Origin: an uncultured Neisseriaceae bacterium
Lineage (GTDB): Bacteria; Pseudomonadota; Gammaproteobacteria; Burkholderiales; Neisseriaceae
NCBI GenBank assembly: GCA_946481965.1
Contig: CAMLPN010000004.1
Span: 1-64,000, forward strand
Direction of reading: 5' to 3'
DNA length: 64,000 nucleotides
The notes beneath the pieces are model-generated. The model had not been told where the DNA came from, did not search any database, and worked only from the letters and a program-made list of their open reading frames with translations. The stretch's first letter is position 1. Every line of letters begins with the position of its first letter. Of this stretch, positions 31,392-40,249 are shown one piece after another. The position numbers and the translations under genes are program-made.

Positions 31392-31476
31392 ATCAGCTCC
31401 TTAACATTTAATTGAACATCGATTAATAATCAGAAAGAATAAAATTGACCATCTTTACTGTTATTTTTCCATGTGG

Positions 31477-31577
31477 CAGTAACACATTTATGCATAAAGA
31501 CTATGATAGACTTTTGCTAATAATGATAGTAAATGCGGATCTGATAAAAGTCTTGACAAGTAATATGAGTATTTTGT
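31477..31577 (-). promoter_or_regulatory. Candidate promoter/activator region upstream of BMC cassette copy 2
   Basis: Same two conserved blocks and spacing as 18400..18500. Confidence 0.55.
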
Positions 31578-32029
31578 TTTTGATTTTTTAGAATGACAAA
31601 ATAATGCTAATAACTTACATATTACTAACAAATGTTTAGTAAGAATTGAGGAAATTACTGCTATTTATGTTTGTATAGTGGTTTAAAGTATGACGATTTT
31701 GTGCAGGTCACATCATTATCAGAATTGGTTATGTGAAAAGGTACGAATGGCAGAGATTAACGACACGATAATAGTTAATAATCTGGATTTAAAAACGCTA
31801 ATCTCCTGACAGCAAGATAAATTATGATTAAATTTCAACTACATTATACCTAGTGATTCTGTCATTCTGTGCACAAATAATCTGTTTAGAGCAAAATCGA
31901 TAGTCTATTCAGCAAAAACTAAAAACCGCTGTGAGCAAATTTATAAATTATGGGTTTATTACTGCATCTTGAGCAGTAATAATGTTGATGAATTCCAATA
32001 CTTGTATTAAAAACTCAATATTAGCTAAG

Positions 32030-32320
32030 ATAGCTTGCGCGAAATTATCCATCCAGATACGAATCAAGAGCGAGCATTAGCGATTCGATTATTCCAATTT
32101 AATGAAATCGTTTCGAATGTTACCACAGAGGGTATGTCATATGTGCTTTGTGCGTATTAGGATGATATTGCGATCCTAATTCCAGTTTCCATGAGCACTA
32201 TTGTATTTTAATGGCTGAAAATGAGAGCTTGAAACTGAATCAATTAATACTTGCTTCTTTAACGGCAAAAACCTTAAAACTGGTTTGTAGATGCTTGATA
32301 TTAAAGCCGTTAAGATAATG
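32030..32320 (+). pseudogene. argS: Decayed 3' fragment of arginyl-tRNA synthetase
   Basis: Conceptual translation with stop/frameshift: ERALAIRLFQFNEIVSNVTTEGMSYVLCAY*DDIAI ... FHEHYCILMAENESLKLNQLILASLTAKTLK, resembling the ArgRS DALR/anticodon-binding C-terminus. Confidence 0.55.
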
Positions 32321-32373
32321 CAATTGATATACCATTGATATTATTGAGTATCGTTAATTTTCATTATCAGTTA

Positions 32374-32667
32374 TTAAATATCAATCTGCTTGGCTATACA
32401 AACCGATAATCCATCAAAATGATCTTTCGCGAAATTAGCAAACTCAACAAAATGCGCAGTGGTATTGTGTAAGTCAATCGCCTGCTGTGATTCCCACCGT
32501 TCTACTATTATATAAATATTTTGATTTTCAACACTTTGATTGAGCTCATAACGCAGACAACCTTGTTCTGCTCGACTACCTGTAACTAGTCGTTTAAATA
32601 TAGGTTTCAATGCGTCTTGAAACTCTGGTTTGACCGTAATGGTGGCTATAATGCTTAGTTGTGTCAT
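32374..32667 (-). CDS. Antibiotic biosynthesis monooxygenase-fold (YgiN-like) protein
   Basis: 97 aa; IIATITVKPEFQDALKPIFKRLVTGSRAEQGCLRYELNQ...YIIVERWESQQAIDLH. Confidence 0.85.
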   Translation of the reverse strand: MTQLSIIATITVKPEFQDALKPIFKRLVTGSRAEQGCLRYELNQSVENQNIYIIVERWESQQAIDLHNTTAHFVEFANFAKDHFDGLSVCIAKQIDI

Positions 32668-32965
32668 ATTTCTTCCTATAAAAATATATTTATTTATGAT
32701 TTACAGCATTAATAATAAATCGCTTTTTATACCAATCTAATTTTGACCACTATACATAATATTAAATATTAAGTTGGGGTTGTAAAATTTAATAATTAAG
32801 CACTACCGTCTGAAAAATTATTTTCATGTTAAATAATCTCAAAAATAATACTTTAACTATTTAATTTTCTAACTTATCGATTAAATTATTTTAATTAAGT
32901 AATAAAATTTCTCAGTCAATTTTAATCAGCTATAACGGTCGTGTTTCAAGGTTAAGCATATATTT

Positions 32966-33499
32966 TCAAGCTAATAATGAAAAGTACTGCTGACTAAATT
33001 CTTGCAAGGTATTGGTGGCTATAAGCATATCTTCTTCAACTGTTCCACCGCTAATGCCTATGCCGGCAATAATCACATTATTATGCAGGCAGGGAAATCC
33101 ACCACCCACTCCACAGATATTCGCAATACTTTCAACACCAAAAAGGGCTGTATTCGGTTGCATTATTTGTGCTAACTGATGAGTAGGCATTTTCATGGCG
33201 ACTGCAGAATAGGCTTTTTTAGTAGCCAAGGTATGACTTACTAATAAGGCATTAGGCATGGCAAAATAAAACCGTTGCAGGCCATATTTGTCCACCAGTG
33301 AAAAAACAATATCGATACCGATATGCTTAGCGTGTTTTTCGGCAATAGAAGCCAAAAGCATCATTTCACCAAAAGATAATTCTTTGACTGCTGTACTTTG
33401 CACTGAATGAGCAAATGAATTGGTGCCAGCCGATTGCGAAATTTTGTTCATAGCGTTGTCAACGTAATGATCAATCAAGTTATTAGGTATTATTGGCAT
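32966..33499 (-). CDS. GlcG/HbpS-PduO C-terminal-like heme-binding family protein
   Basis: 177 aa; LLASIAEKHAKHIGIDIVFSLVDKYGLQRFYFAMPNAL...CGVGGGFPCLHNNVIIAGIGISGGTVEEDMLIA. Confidence 0.82.
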   Translation of the reverse strand: MPIIPNNLIDHYVDNAMNKISQSAGTNSFAHSVQSTAVKELSFGEMMLLASIAEKHAKHIGIDIVFSLVDKYGLQRFYFAMPNALLVSHTLATKKAYSAVAMKMPTHQLAQIMQPNTALFGVESIANICGVGGGFPCLHNNVIIAGIGISGGTVEEDMLIATNTLQEFSQQYFSLLA

Positions 33500-33515
33500 G
33501 AGAATATTCCTTTAT

Positions 33516-33785
33516 TCATTCCGCCAGCTCGGTAGTATCAACAATACCGACAATGGCCGCGTCAATGACAGAATGGTCTTTATGATTAGCTAAGCGCGCA
33601 GAACTACCCTTGGAAACGATGACAATTTCTCCATTACCAGCGCCTACAGTATCAACAGCAACTTCTGTAAATTGTTCTGGTTGTAATTGGGCATTTAAAC
33701 GTCTAATGATCAGTAATTTCATACCACTTAACGAAACATCTTTTGTTGTGGATACGACTGTGCCAATTACTTTTGCTAAATACAT
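33516..33785 (-). CDS. BMC-P vertex protein (EutN/CcmL family)
   Basis: 89 aa; MYLAKVIGTVVSTTKDVSLSGMKLLIIRRL...VDTVGAGNGEIVIVSKGSSAR. Confidence 0.93.
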   Translation of the reverse strand: MYLAKVIGTVVSTTKDVSLSGMKLLIIRRLNAQLQPEQFTEVAVDTVGAGNGEIVIVSKGSSARLANHKDHSVIDAAIVGIVDTTELAE

Positions 33786-33790
33786 ATTTT

Positions 33791-34606
33791 CTACCTTTTA
33801 ATGATGCGGATATTTTTCTGTTTGATGATATCCATAGCCAGTGGTGTCACGAGTGTATCACTATTCAGATATAAGGGTTGCTGCGGATCATGACAGCGAA
33901 TATGGGAATAAGAAATCACTTTACCCGTTGTTTGGGACGAAGTGTATGACTGACAATTTAGTTGACGAGCCATATCTGCTCTCTGTGTTTGTTTGTCTGA
34001 ATTGATTTCAACAGAACAAAATGTATTAATTGTGTTTGCCACTTCGCCGAGGGAAATAATATCTACATTGTAAGATGCTAGTCTGGCTATTTGCTGTTGA
34101 ATAGTTCGCTGATAGCTGGAATTTATGTCAGAATTTTGCTGAACATAATCAATAGTCGCTACAACTTTTTTTGCTTTGAACAGCGCATGCTGAATTAACT
34201 CTGTTACCAGATTATCAGCTATATTAAGAGTACTTTTCGCCAAACTATTCAGTGATAATTCCGGCAAGAAGAGCAGATCATAATCTGATATCTGCTCATG
34301 TAATGCAGTTAGTGAACTAACTACCTGCACATTTTTCAGTGATGAAACCACTGGTATGTTTTGGCGAGATAAATCTTCTGTGGCGGAATGCGAAAATAAT
34401 AAATAAACAGAAGTACTATCCGGCAATAAACGCAGCTGTTCGAAAACTGATGAATAGCATAAGCCTGCATGACCACTAAACGCAACCACAACCTTTTTCG
34501 GCATTGTGTTACGCTGCTTCATGAGTTCAATAATGGCATCTGAAATCAGATCAACTATGACTTTATTTATTATTTCAGATAAGCTCAGTCTATGCATATT
34601 CCCCAT
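33791..34606 (-). CDS. BMC-associated protein of unknown function, weak PduM-like features
   Basis: 271 aa; position between EutJ-like and EutN-like genes; C-terminus TLVTPLAMDIIKQKNIRIIKR recalls the PduM end. Confidence 0.5.
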   Translation of the reverse strand: MGNMHRLSLSEIINKVIVDLISDAIIELMKQRNTMPKKVVVAFSGHAGLCYSSVFEQLRLLPDSTSVYLLFSHSATEDLSRQNIPVVSSLKNVQVVSSLTALHEQISDYDLLFLPELSLNSLAKSTLNIADNLVTELIQHALFKAKKVVATIDYVQQNSDINSSYQRTIQQQIARLASYNVDIISLGEVANTINTFCSVEINSDKQTQRADMARQLNCQSYTSSQTTGKVISYSHIRCHDPQQPLYLNSDTLVTPLAMDIIKQKNIRIIKR

Positions 34607-34608
34607 TT

Positions 34609-35439
34609 TTAACTTTCCGGTAAACGCACATTAAGGGCGATACCTAAGGGTGTAACGAATAAAGGTTCAGGTGCACAGATAATATTTCGTTGGGTCTGAT
34701 CACGAAATACCGTTGAAAAATTGCGAATACAGCTAGCACCGCCAACTAAATATATATTTTTAGTTTTATAAGGTGCCAGCCAGTTTTTGACCAGCACGGC
34801 CATTTTTTCAATAACTGGTTTTATGATGGTAAACACTTCATCTGCATGGGCATCATTTTTTTTGTACAGTTCAGCCTCCTGTACTGAAATTCCCAAGGCT
34901 CCAGCTAGAACAAGCGTCATGTGTGTACCACCAGTGGGTTCATCAACTGACAAAATAATTTGTTTATTTCTAAATAATGCCATGCCGGTTGTTCCACCAC
35001 CGACATCAACTACCGCGCCATTTTTTATGTCCAAAACGGTTGCGGCAGCAACTGGTTCATCAACTACATTAGTCACTATAAAACCAGCCGATTCAACCAC
35101 ATTGGCAATCACTTTGGCATTGCCACTGGAAATTCCCGGCGGTATAGCTGTTGCCGCATAAATAAGTGGTTGCTGAAGTTTTTTTTCTAGTTGTTCTTTC
35201 AGATCTGTGACTATACGGCTAGCTTTAGGATAGTCCACGACAATACCATCCTTAACAATAGTTGAAGGGTAGGTTATGCCTGCCACTGGTTGATTTTTTT
35301 CATCAACGACAGAGAGAACAATGTTGGCTGTACCTAAATCCACCCCAACCTTTAACCTGCCGAAAGGCTTATTACACGTTTGGTCGTTCACCAACGTTGC
35401 AAACTGATGTAATACGTTTTCCGGTAGTGTCATAAACAT
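34609..35439 (-). CDS. eutJ: EutJ-like actin/Hsp70-fold protein
   Basis: 276 aa; KVGVDLGTANIVLSVVDEKNQPVAG, VVDVGGGTTGMALF, YLVGGASCI. Confidence 0.88.
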   Translation of the reverse strand: MFMTLPENVLHQFATLVNDQTCNKPFGRLKVGVDLGTANIVLSVVDEKNQPVAGITYPSTIVKDGIVVDYPKASRIVTDLKEQLEKKLQQPLIYAATAIPPGISSGNAKVIANVVESAGFIVTNVVDEPVAAATVLDIKNGAVVDVGGGTTGMALFRNKQIILSVDEPTGGTHMTLVLAGALGISVQEAELYKKNDAHADEVFTIIKPVIEKMAVLVKNWLAPYKTKNIYLVGGASCIRNFSTVFRDQTQRNIICAPEPLFVTPLGIALNVRLPES

Positions 35440-35446
35440 TCCTTAA

Positions 35447-36115
35447 TTATTTGGCTATAGTCACAATATCATCATTCGCCAGACCATAAGCATTGGCCTC
35501 TTCAACATCTATATGCATTTCAAGAATCGATGCCTCGGTAGCTCTGACAATGACATTTTTCATCACACCACCACGTATACCGCCAACATTGACACTTACT
35601 TTCTGACCATCTGATAAGTTAAATTGTCTGGCCAGCTCAGGCGGAATATGAATGTGACGCCACGCTACAATAGTACAATGTTCACGTTCGATTCTGCCTT
35701 TGGGACCAATAATTTCTATTTTTTCCGCTTTATCAAGATCACCTGACATTTTAATGGGTGCCTTAATGCCTAAAACAAAATTATCGCTGACAGATATTTC
35801 TACTTGTGTTCGCGATCGTAACGGACCTAAAATGCGAACATTTTTAATTTCTTTTTTCGGTCCTTTCAGGGTAACTGTTTCTTGTGCTGCAAACTGGCCG
35901 GGTTGTTTAACTGCTTTTAGACGAGTCAGAGAAGAACCTTGCCCAAAAAGTATATCCATATCCTGCCGACTCAAATGCACATGTCGATTTGAAACACCAA
36001 TCGGTATTTGCAAATCCGACTTTTCTCCCGTGAAAAGTACTTGCTGGGTATTTTTATTATGCAACTTCTGCCAGATTTGCTGAGAAAGTTCCTTTATCTG
36101 ATTATCATCAATCAT
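35447..36115 (-). CDS. pduL: Phosphate propanoyl/acetyltransferase PduL
   Basis: 222 aa; IPIGVSNRHVHLSRQDMDILFG, REHCTIVAWRHIHIPPELA, HIDVEEANAYGL; helical N-terminal extension. Confidence 0.93.
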   Translation of the reverse strand: MIDDNQIKELSQQIWQKLHNKNTQQVLFTGEKSDLQIPIGVSNRHVHLSRQDMDILFGQGSSLTRLKAVKQPGQFAAQETVTLKGPKKEIKNVRILGPLRSRTQVEISVSDNFVLGIKAPIKMSGDLDKAEKIEIIGPKGRIEREHCTIVAWRHIHIPPELARQFNLSDGQKVSVNVGGIRGGVMKNVIVRATEASILEMHIDVEEANAYGLANDDIVTIAK

Positions 36116-36226
36116 TATATTTTACCTACATAATCTTTGTACAAAGCTATTTATATGACTATTTCTCGCTCAAAGATAACCTTGCTCAGACAAGGTTAGC
36201 GACAATAGTAATGATAAATAACTGGT

Positions 36227-37411
36227 CTAACCAATAATTTGTTCAATTAAATATTCAATATCAGTTGCATTAACTGACTTGGGGTTGGTTTTGGTACAGC
36301 TGTCATTTAATACAGCGGTAATGACCTCCTGTAAATTTTGCCGCAATAATCCAATATCTGAACCTAATTCTTTTAATGATGCCGGAATACCCATCATCTT
36401 ATTCAGGCGCTGAATTTGTTTAACCAGCTGCTGTACCTGCATAATATTATTTTGATTTTGTAAATCCATTATTCTGGCACATAAAGCATAACGATCACGG
36501 ATATGTTCATCATCCTGACTATTAAATTTGATTATGATCGGTAACAACATTGCATTGATTTTGCCATGAGCGATGTGTAGTAATGCCCCCAAAGCATGAG
36601 CCATCCCATGTACTAGCCCTAATCCGGCAGAATTAAAAGCCATACCAGCTAAACAGGAAGCATGGTGAACTTTTTCTCTGGCATATTGGTTATTCAGATC
36701 GTGAAATACTTGTGGTAGGTATTCGTGAACCATACGTAAAGATTTTTCCGCCAAAGCATCGCTGAAATCATTAGCATTAATTGATACTAACGCTTCAATC
36801 GCATGTGTCATGACGTCCATACCAGTATCCATGGAAACGCTTCTGGGGACGCTCATCACTAAACTTGAATCTAATATAGCAACATCAGGCAGTAAATCCT
36901 CAGATACCAGAGGATATTTGATATTATTGGCGGGATCAGAAATAATCGCATAAGTAGTCACTTCCGAACCAGAACCACTTGTTGTTGGTATTGCCACTAA
37001 TAGTATCGAATCTACGATACCTAATGTATTTAATGTCGCGGCAATCCCTTTGGCAGCATCAAGCGAGGAACCACCACCAAAAGCTATAATTACCTGCGGT
37101 CTTAACTCATAAAAAAAACGAGCTCCTTGTTGCAACACATCAATACTGGGATCAGGTTTTACTTCACTGAAAACAGCTGTTTCACATTGTGCTAATTGTT
37201 CAGTTATTCGATTAATTAATCCCGATGAAACCATAAAACTATCGGTCACAATGCCGACTCTTTGGCCGGCATATTGCTGTAAAGTTTGTAAGGCATTTTC
37301 GCCACTGTAAATACGCGATCTAATGCTGAACTGGTTAACCATATGACACCCGTTGCCTGAATAAAATAACGTAGATTTCTGTACAGGTAATCTATCATTC
37401 ATTATTTTCAA
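36227..37411 (-). CDS. Iron-containing alcohol dehydrogenase (EutG/CutO-like); start probably ATG near 37342
   Basis: GGGSSLDAAKGIA, PTTSGSGSEVT, GLVHGMAHALGALLHIAHG. Confidence 0.92.
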   Translation of the reverse strand: MKIMNDRLPVQKSTLFYSGNGCHMVNQFSIRSRIYSGENALQTLQQYAGQRVGIVTDSFMVSSGLINRITEQLAQCETAVFSEVKPDPSIDVLQQGARFFYELRPQVIIAFGGGSSLDAAKGIAATLNTLGIVDSILLVAIPTTSGSGSEVTTYAIISDPANNIKYPLVSEDLLPDVAILDSSLVMSVPRSVSMDTGMDVMTHAIEALVSINANDFSDALAEKSLRMVHEYLPQVFHDLNNQYAREKVHHASCLAGMAFNSAGLGLVHGMAHALGALLHIAHGKINAMLLPIIIKFNSQDDEHIRDRYALCARIMDLQNQNNIMQVQQLVKQIQRLNKMMGIPASLKELGSDIGLLRQNLQEVITAVLNDSCTKTNPKSVNATDIEYLIEQIIG

Positions 37412-37798
37412 AGTAATAGGTTATCCTTGCTCAACAATAGTACAATTTTGTCATTAATATTTTTTAATATCAAAAAAATCATCTGACGATAGCAATTTGT
37501 GCACAGAAATAATTCACTAAATCTGGACAAGCGGTCACTTACATAATAATAAATATTTGAATAACGAGTTATTTTTATCCAAACCTCTTTAAATTTCACC
37601 ATTTGTCATTTCCTGTTCTGACAGACATGGGAGCAATATATACTCGGCATTAGTATTTTCTTGTCCTTAGCAAAATCTAATCCACAAATAAACTTGGTGT
37701 ACATGTCAAAAAAATACAGTTTTCCGTTATTTGCTTTATGTTACTTTTGCCCTATTCAATCATGTTAATTTCTGACATCAAACCGGAGTTTATTCAAA

Positions 37799-38704
37799 AT
37801 GGAAATATCAAATTTATTAATTGCTTTTGGCTGCGGTATTTTTGGTGCAGCACTGGGTGCCTTAGCTGCTTTTGAATTCGTCGGTTTATTGGTTATTGCT
37901 CTGGTCATCATACAAGTATCAACCGGTGCTCCATCAGACTTTATCAATTTTCCCTTCGGATACTTCGGACCTCATGCTGGTGGCTTTGGTGCTGGTGTTG
38001 CCGCTACCGCTTACGCAGCCAGAAAAGGCAAAATCGGTTCCGGTCGCGATATCACAACCGGTTTGTGTGGGCTGGATTCACCGGATGTTTTACTGGTTGG
38101 TGGTGTGTTTGGGGTTATAGGTTTTCTATGTATTTGGGTATTTAATAAAATCCCTAATTTTTCTTCAGGTCTTGCCTGGACTGATACGGTTGCATTTACT
38201 GTGATTGTTTCTGGAATAATCACTCGTCTGGTATTCGGTAAGACTGGGATATTCGGTAAGCCTGAACAAGGTATCAGTCATTTAAATCCGCCCGCTGAAA
38301 AATGCTGGATGCCTTATCACAGTCGTTTAAGTCAACTAGTGACTTTAGGAGTTGGTGTTGGTATGGCTGCAGGTTATTTAGGCGTTTCTCTTGGTGGTAA
38401 TGGTGCTCTGTTAGCTTTTGGCGTATCCGCTTTTTCATTAATATTTTTACATTTTAATACTAATGTGCCCATTTCTCATCATATTGGTCTGCCGGCAGCA
38501 ACCGCGGCAGCGTTATCTGGAAGTATTATCTGGGCAGGTATAACCGGCATTTGCTGTGCATTACTGGGTGAGTTTCTTTCTCGCTTATTTTTAGTTCATG
38601 GCGATACTCATATTGATCCACCGGCATTTACCATTTTCATCTCCACTACTATCATTCATTTTCTGTCGACTGTTGGGCTGTTTAGTGCAATCACACTGAT
38701 TTAA
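37799..38704 (+). CDS. Uncharacterised multi-pass membrane protein, candidate transporter of the BMC locus
   Basis: 301 aa; many hydrophobic segments, Gly-rich; same strand as ackA and divergent from the alcohol dehydrogenase. Confidence 0.75.
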   Translation: MEISNLLIAFGCGIFGAALGALAAFEFVGLLVIALVIIQVSTGAPSDFINFPFGYFGPHAGGFGAGVAATAYAARKGKIGSGRDITTGLCGLDSPDVLLVGGVFGVIGFLCIWVFNKIPNFSSGLAWTDTVAFTVIVSGIITRLVFGKTGIFGKPEQGISHLNPPAEKCWMPYHSRLSQLVTLGVGVGMAAGYLGVSLGGNGALLAFGVSAFSLIFLHFNTNVPISHHIGLPAATAAALSGSIIWAGITGICCALLGEFLSRLFLVHGDTHIDPPAFTIFISTTIIHFLSTVGLFSAITLI

Positions 38705-38773
38705 TTACTTAAACACGGCACGAGTTACAGCAATTATTTAGTTTATGACAAAAGAATTATTAAAAGGGTAACC

Positions 38774-39985
38774 ATGGGTTTAAACAACAATGTTTTAGTA
38801 CTTAATTGTGGCAGTTCATCACTAAAATTTGCCATTATTAATCCGCAAACCGCAACAGTATATTTATCAGGGCTGGCAGAATGCTTTAATCTGCCTGAGG
38901 CCAGAATAAAATGGGATTTACAGGGGAATAAGCAACAAGCTGAGCTGAATGCAGGAGCAGCGCACAGTCAGGCTTTAAAATTCATTATTGAAACTATTTT
39001 GGCGCAACAACCAGAACTGATTAACAGTATTGTTGCCATTGGCCACAGAGTTGCCCATGGTGGCGAGAAAATCACTCAATCAGTGGTATTAGATGACACT
39101 ATTCTTCAGTATATCGAAGAGTCATCAATTTTTGCTCCATTACATAATCCAGCTAATCTGATTGGCATTCGTGAAGCCATGCTGGCTTTTCCACACTTAA
39201 AGCATAAAAATGTGGGCGTTTTTGATACAGCGTTCCATACCACTATGCCTAAAGAAGCTTTTTTGTATGCTATTCCTAAAGAGTTATACGAAAAACATGG
39301 TATTCGTCGTTATGGCTTTCACGGCACGAGTCATCAATATGTTTGTCAGCAAGCAGCCAAAATGCTGGATAAACCGATTGCGGAAACCAATATTATTACC
39401 TGTCATTTAGGTAATGGTGCATCCATTACTGCCATCAAAAATGGTCAAACCGTTGATACCTCAATGGGCTTAACCCCATTGGAAGGACTGGTAATGGGTA
39501 CCCGTTGTGGTGATATTGACCCGGCTATCATTATATTCTTATCTGAAAATTTACATATGCCTGTTGATAAGATCAATGATTTACTGAATAAAAAATCGGG
39601 TTTGATGGGATTAACCGGTGTCAGCAGTGATTGCCGTTATGTTACAGACCATTATGGCACTGAAGAAGGTGCTACCAATGCATTGGATGTGTTTGTACAT
39701 CGATTGGTTAAATATATTGGTGCTTACAGTACCTTATTGGACGGACGTCTGGACGCTATTGTCTTTACTGGTGGTATTGGTGAAAATTCAGCCGAAGTTC
39801 GTAAGATGGCGCTGGATAAATTGAGCATCTTGGGTGTTAGCATTGATCAGGAAAGAAATCTGGCAGCACGCTTTGGTCAGTCAGGTGCTATTCATAAGCT
39901 AGGAACCCGTCCTGTATTGGTTATTCCGACCAACGAAGAATTAATGATCGCTCAGGATACAGCCCGACTTATCATTAACCAATAG
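38774..39985 (+). CDS. ackA: Acetate kinase
   Basis: 403 aa; [49 protein letters not shown]. Confidence 0.96.
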   Translation: MGLNNNVLVLNCGSSSLKFAIINPQTATVYLSGLAECFNLPEARIKWDLQGNKQQAELNAGAAHSQALKFIIETILAQQPELINSIVAIGHRVAHGGEKITQSVVLDDTILQYIEESSIFAPLHNPANLIGIREAMLAFPHLKHKNVGVFDTAFHTTMPKEAFLYAIPKELYEKHGIRRYGFHGTSHQYVCQQAAKMLDKPIAETNIITCHLGNGASITAIKNGQTVDTSMGLTPLEGLVMGTRCGDIDPAIIIFLSENLHMPVDKINDLLNKKSGLMGLTGVSSDCRYVTDHYGTEEGATNALDVFVHRLVKYIGAYSTLLDGRLDAIVFTGGIGENSAEVRKMALDKLSILGVSIDQERNLAARFGQSGAIHKLGTRPVLVIPTNEELMIAQDTARLIINQ

Positions 39986-40249
39986 TAAAACCGATTTTAT
40001 CAACATCGGTGTCATCAGTTCAGAAACTATCTGTGACAGAGAATATCTGTGGCAGATAGTTATTTTATTTTATCTGCACAAAATTAAATAAACTGCAAAC
40101 AAATATTTTTAATAAAAACAATATTATAAATACATATTTAACACTATTCATAACTTACTTGCCGGTATGAGTAGGGCAGAACAGGCAAACACAGTTAATA
40201 CAGTCTGTTACAATAAGTCTTTAGTCAAACAAAATAATTTTCTAAGCCA

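Larger units (their letters stand above)
30291..31422. repeat. Direct long repeat copy 2 (BMC-T + BMC-H cassette)
   Basis: See copy 1 at 17216..18347. Confidence 0.95.

Noticed and set aside
32805-32814. ACCGTCTGAA, resembling the neisserial DNA uptake sequence core GCCGTCTGAA
   Set aside because: Single copy noticed with one mismatch; no abundance pattern to support a DUS.
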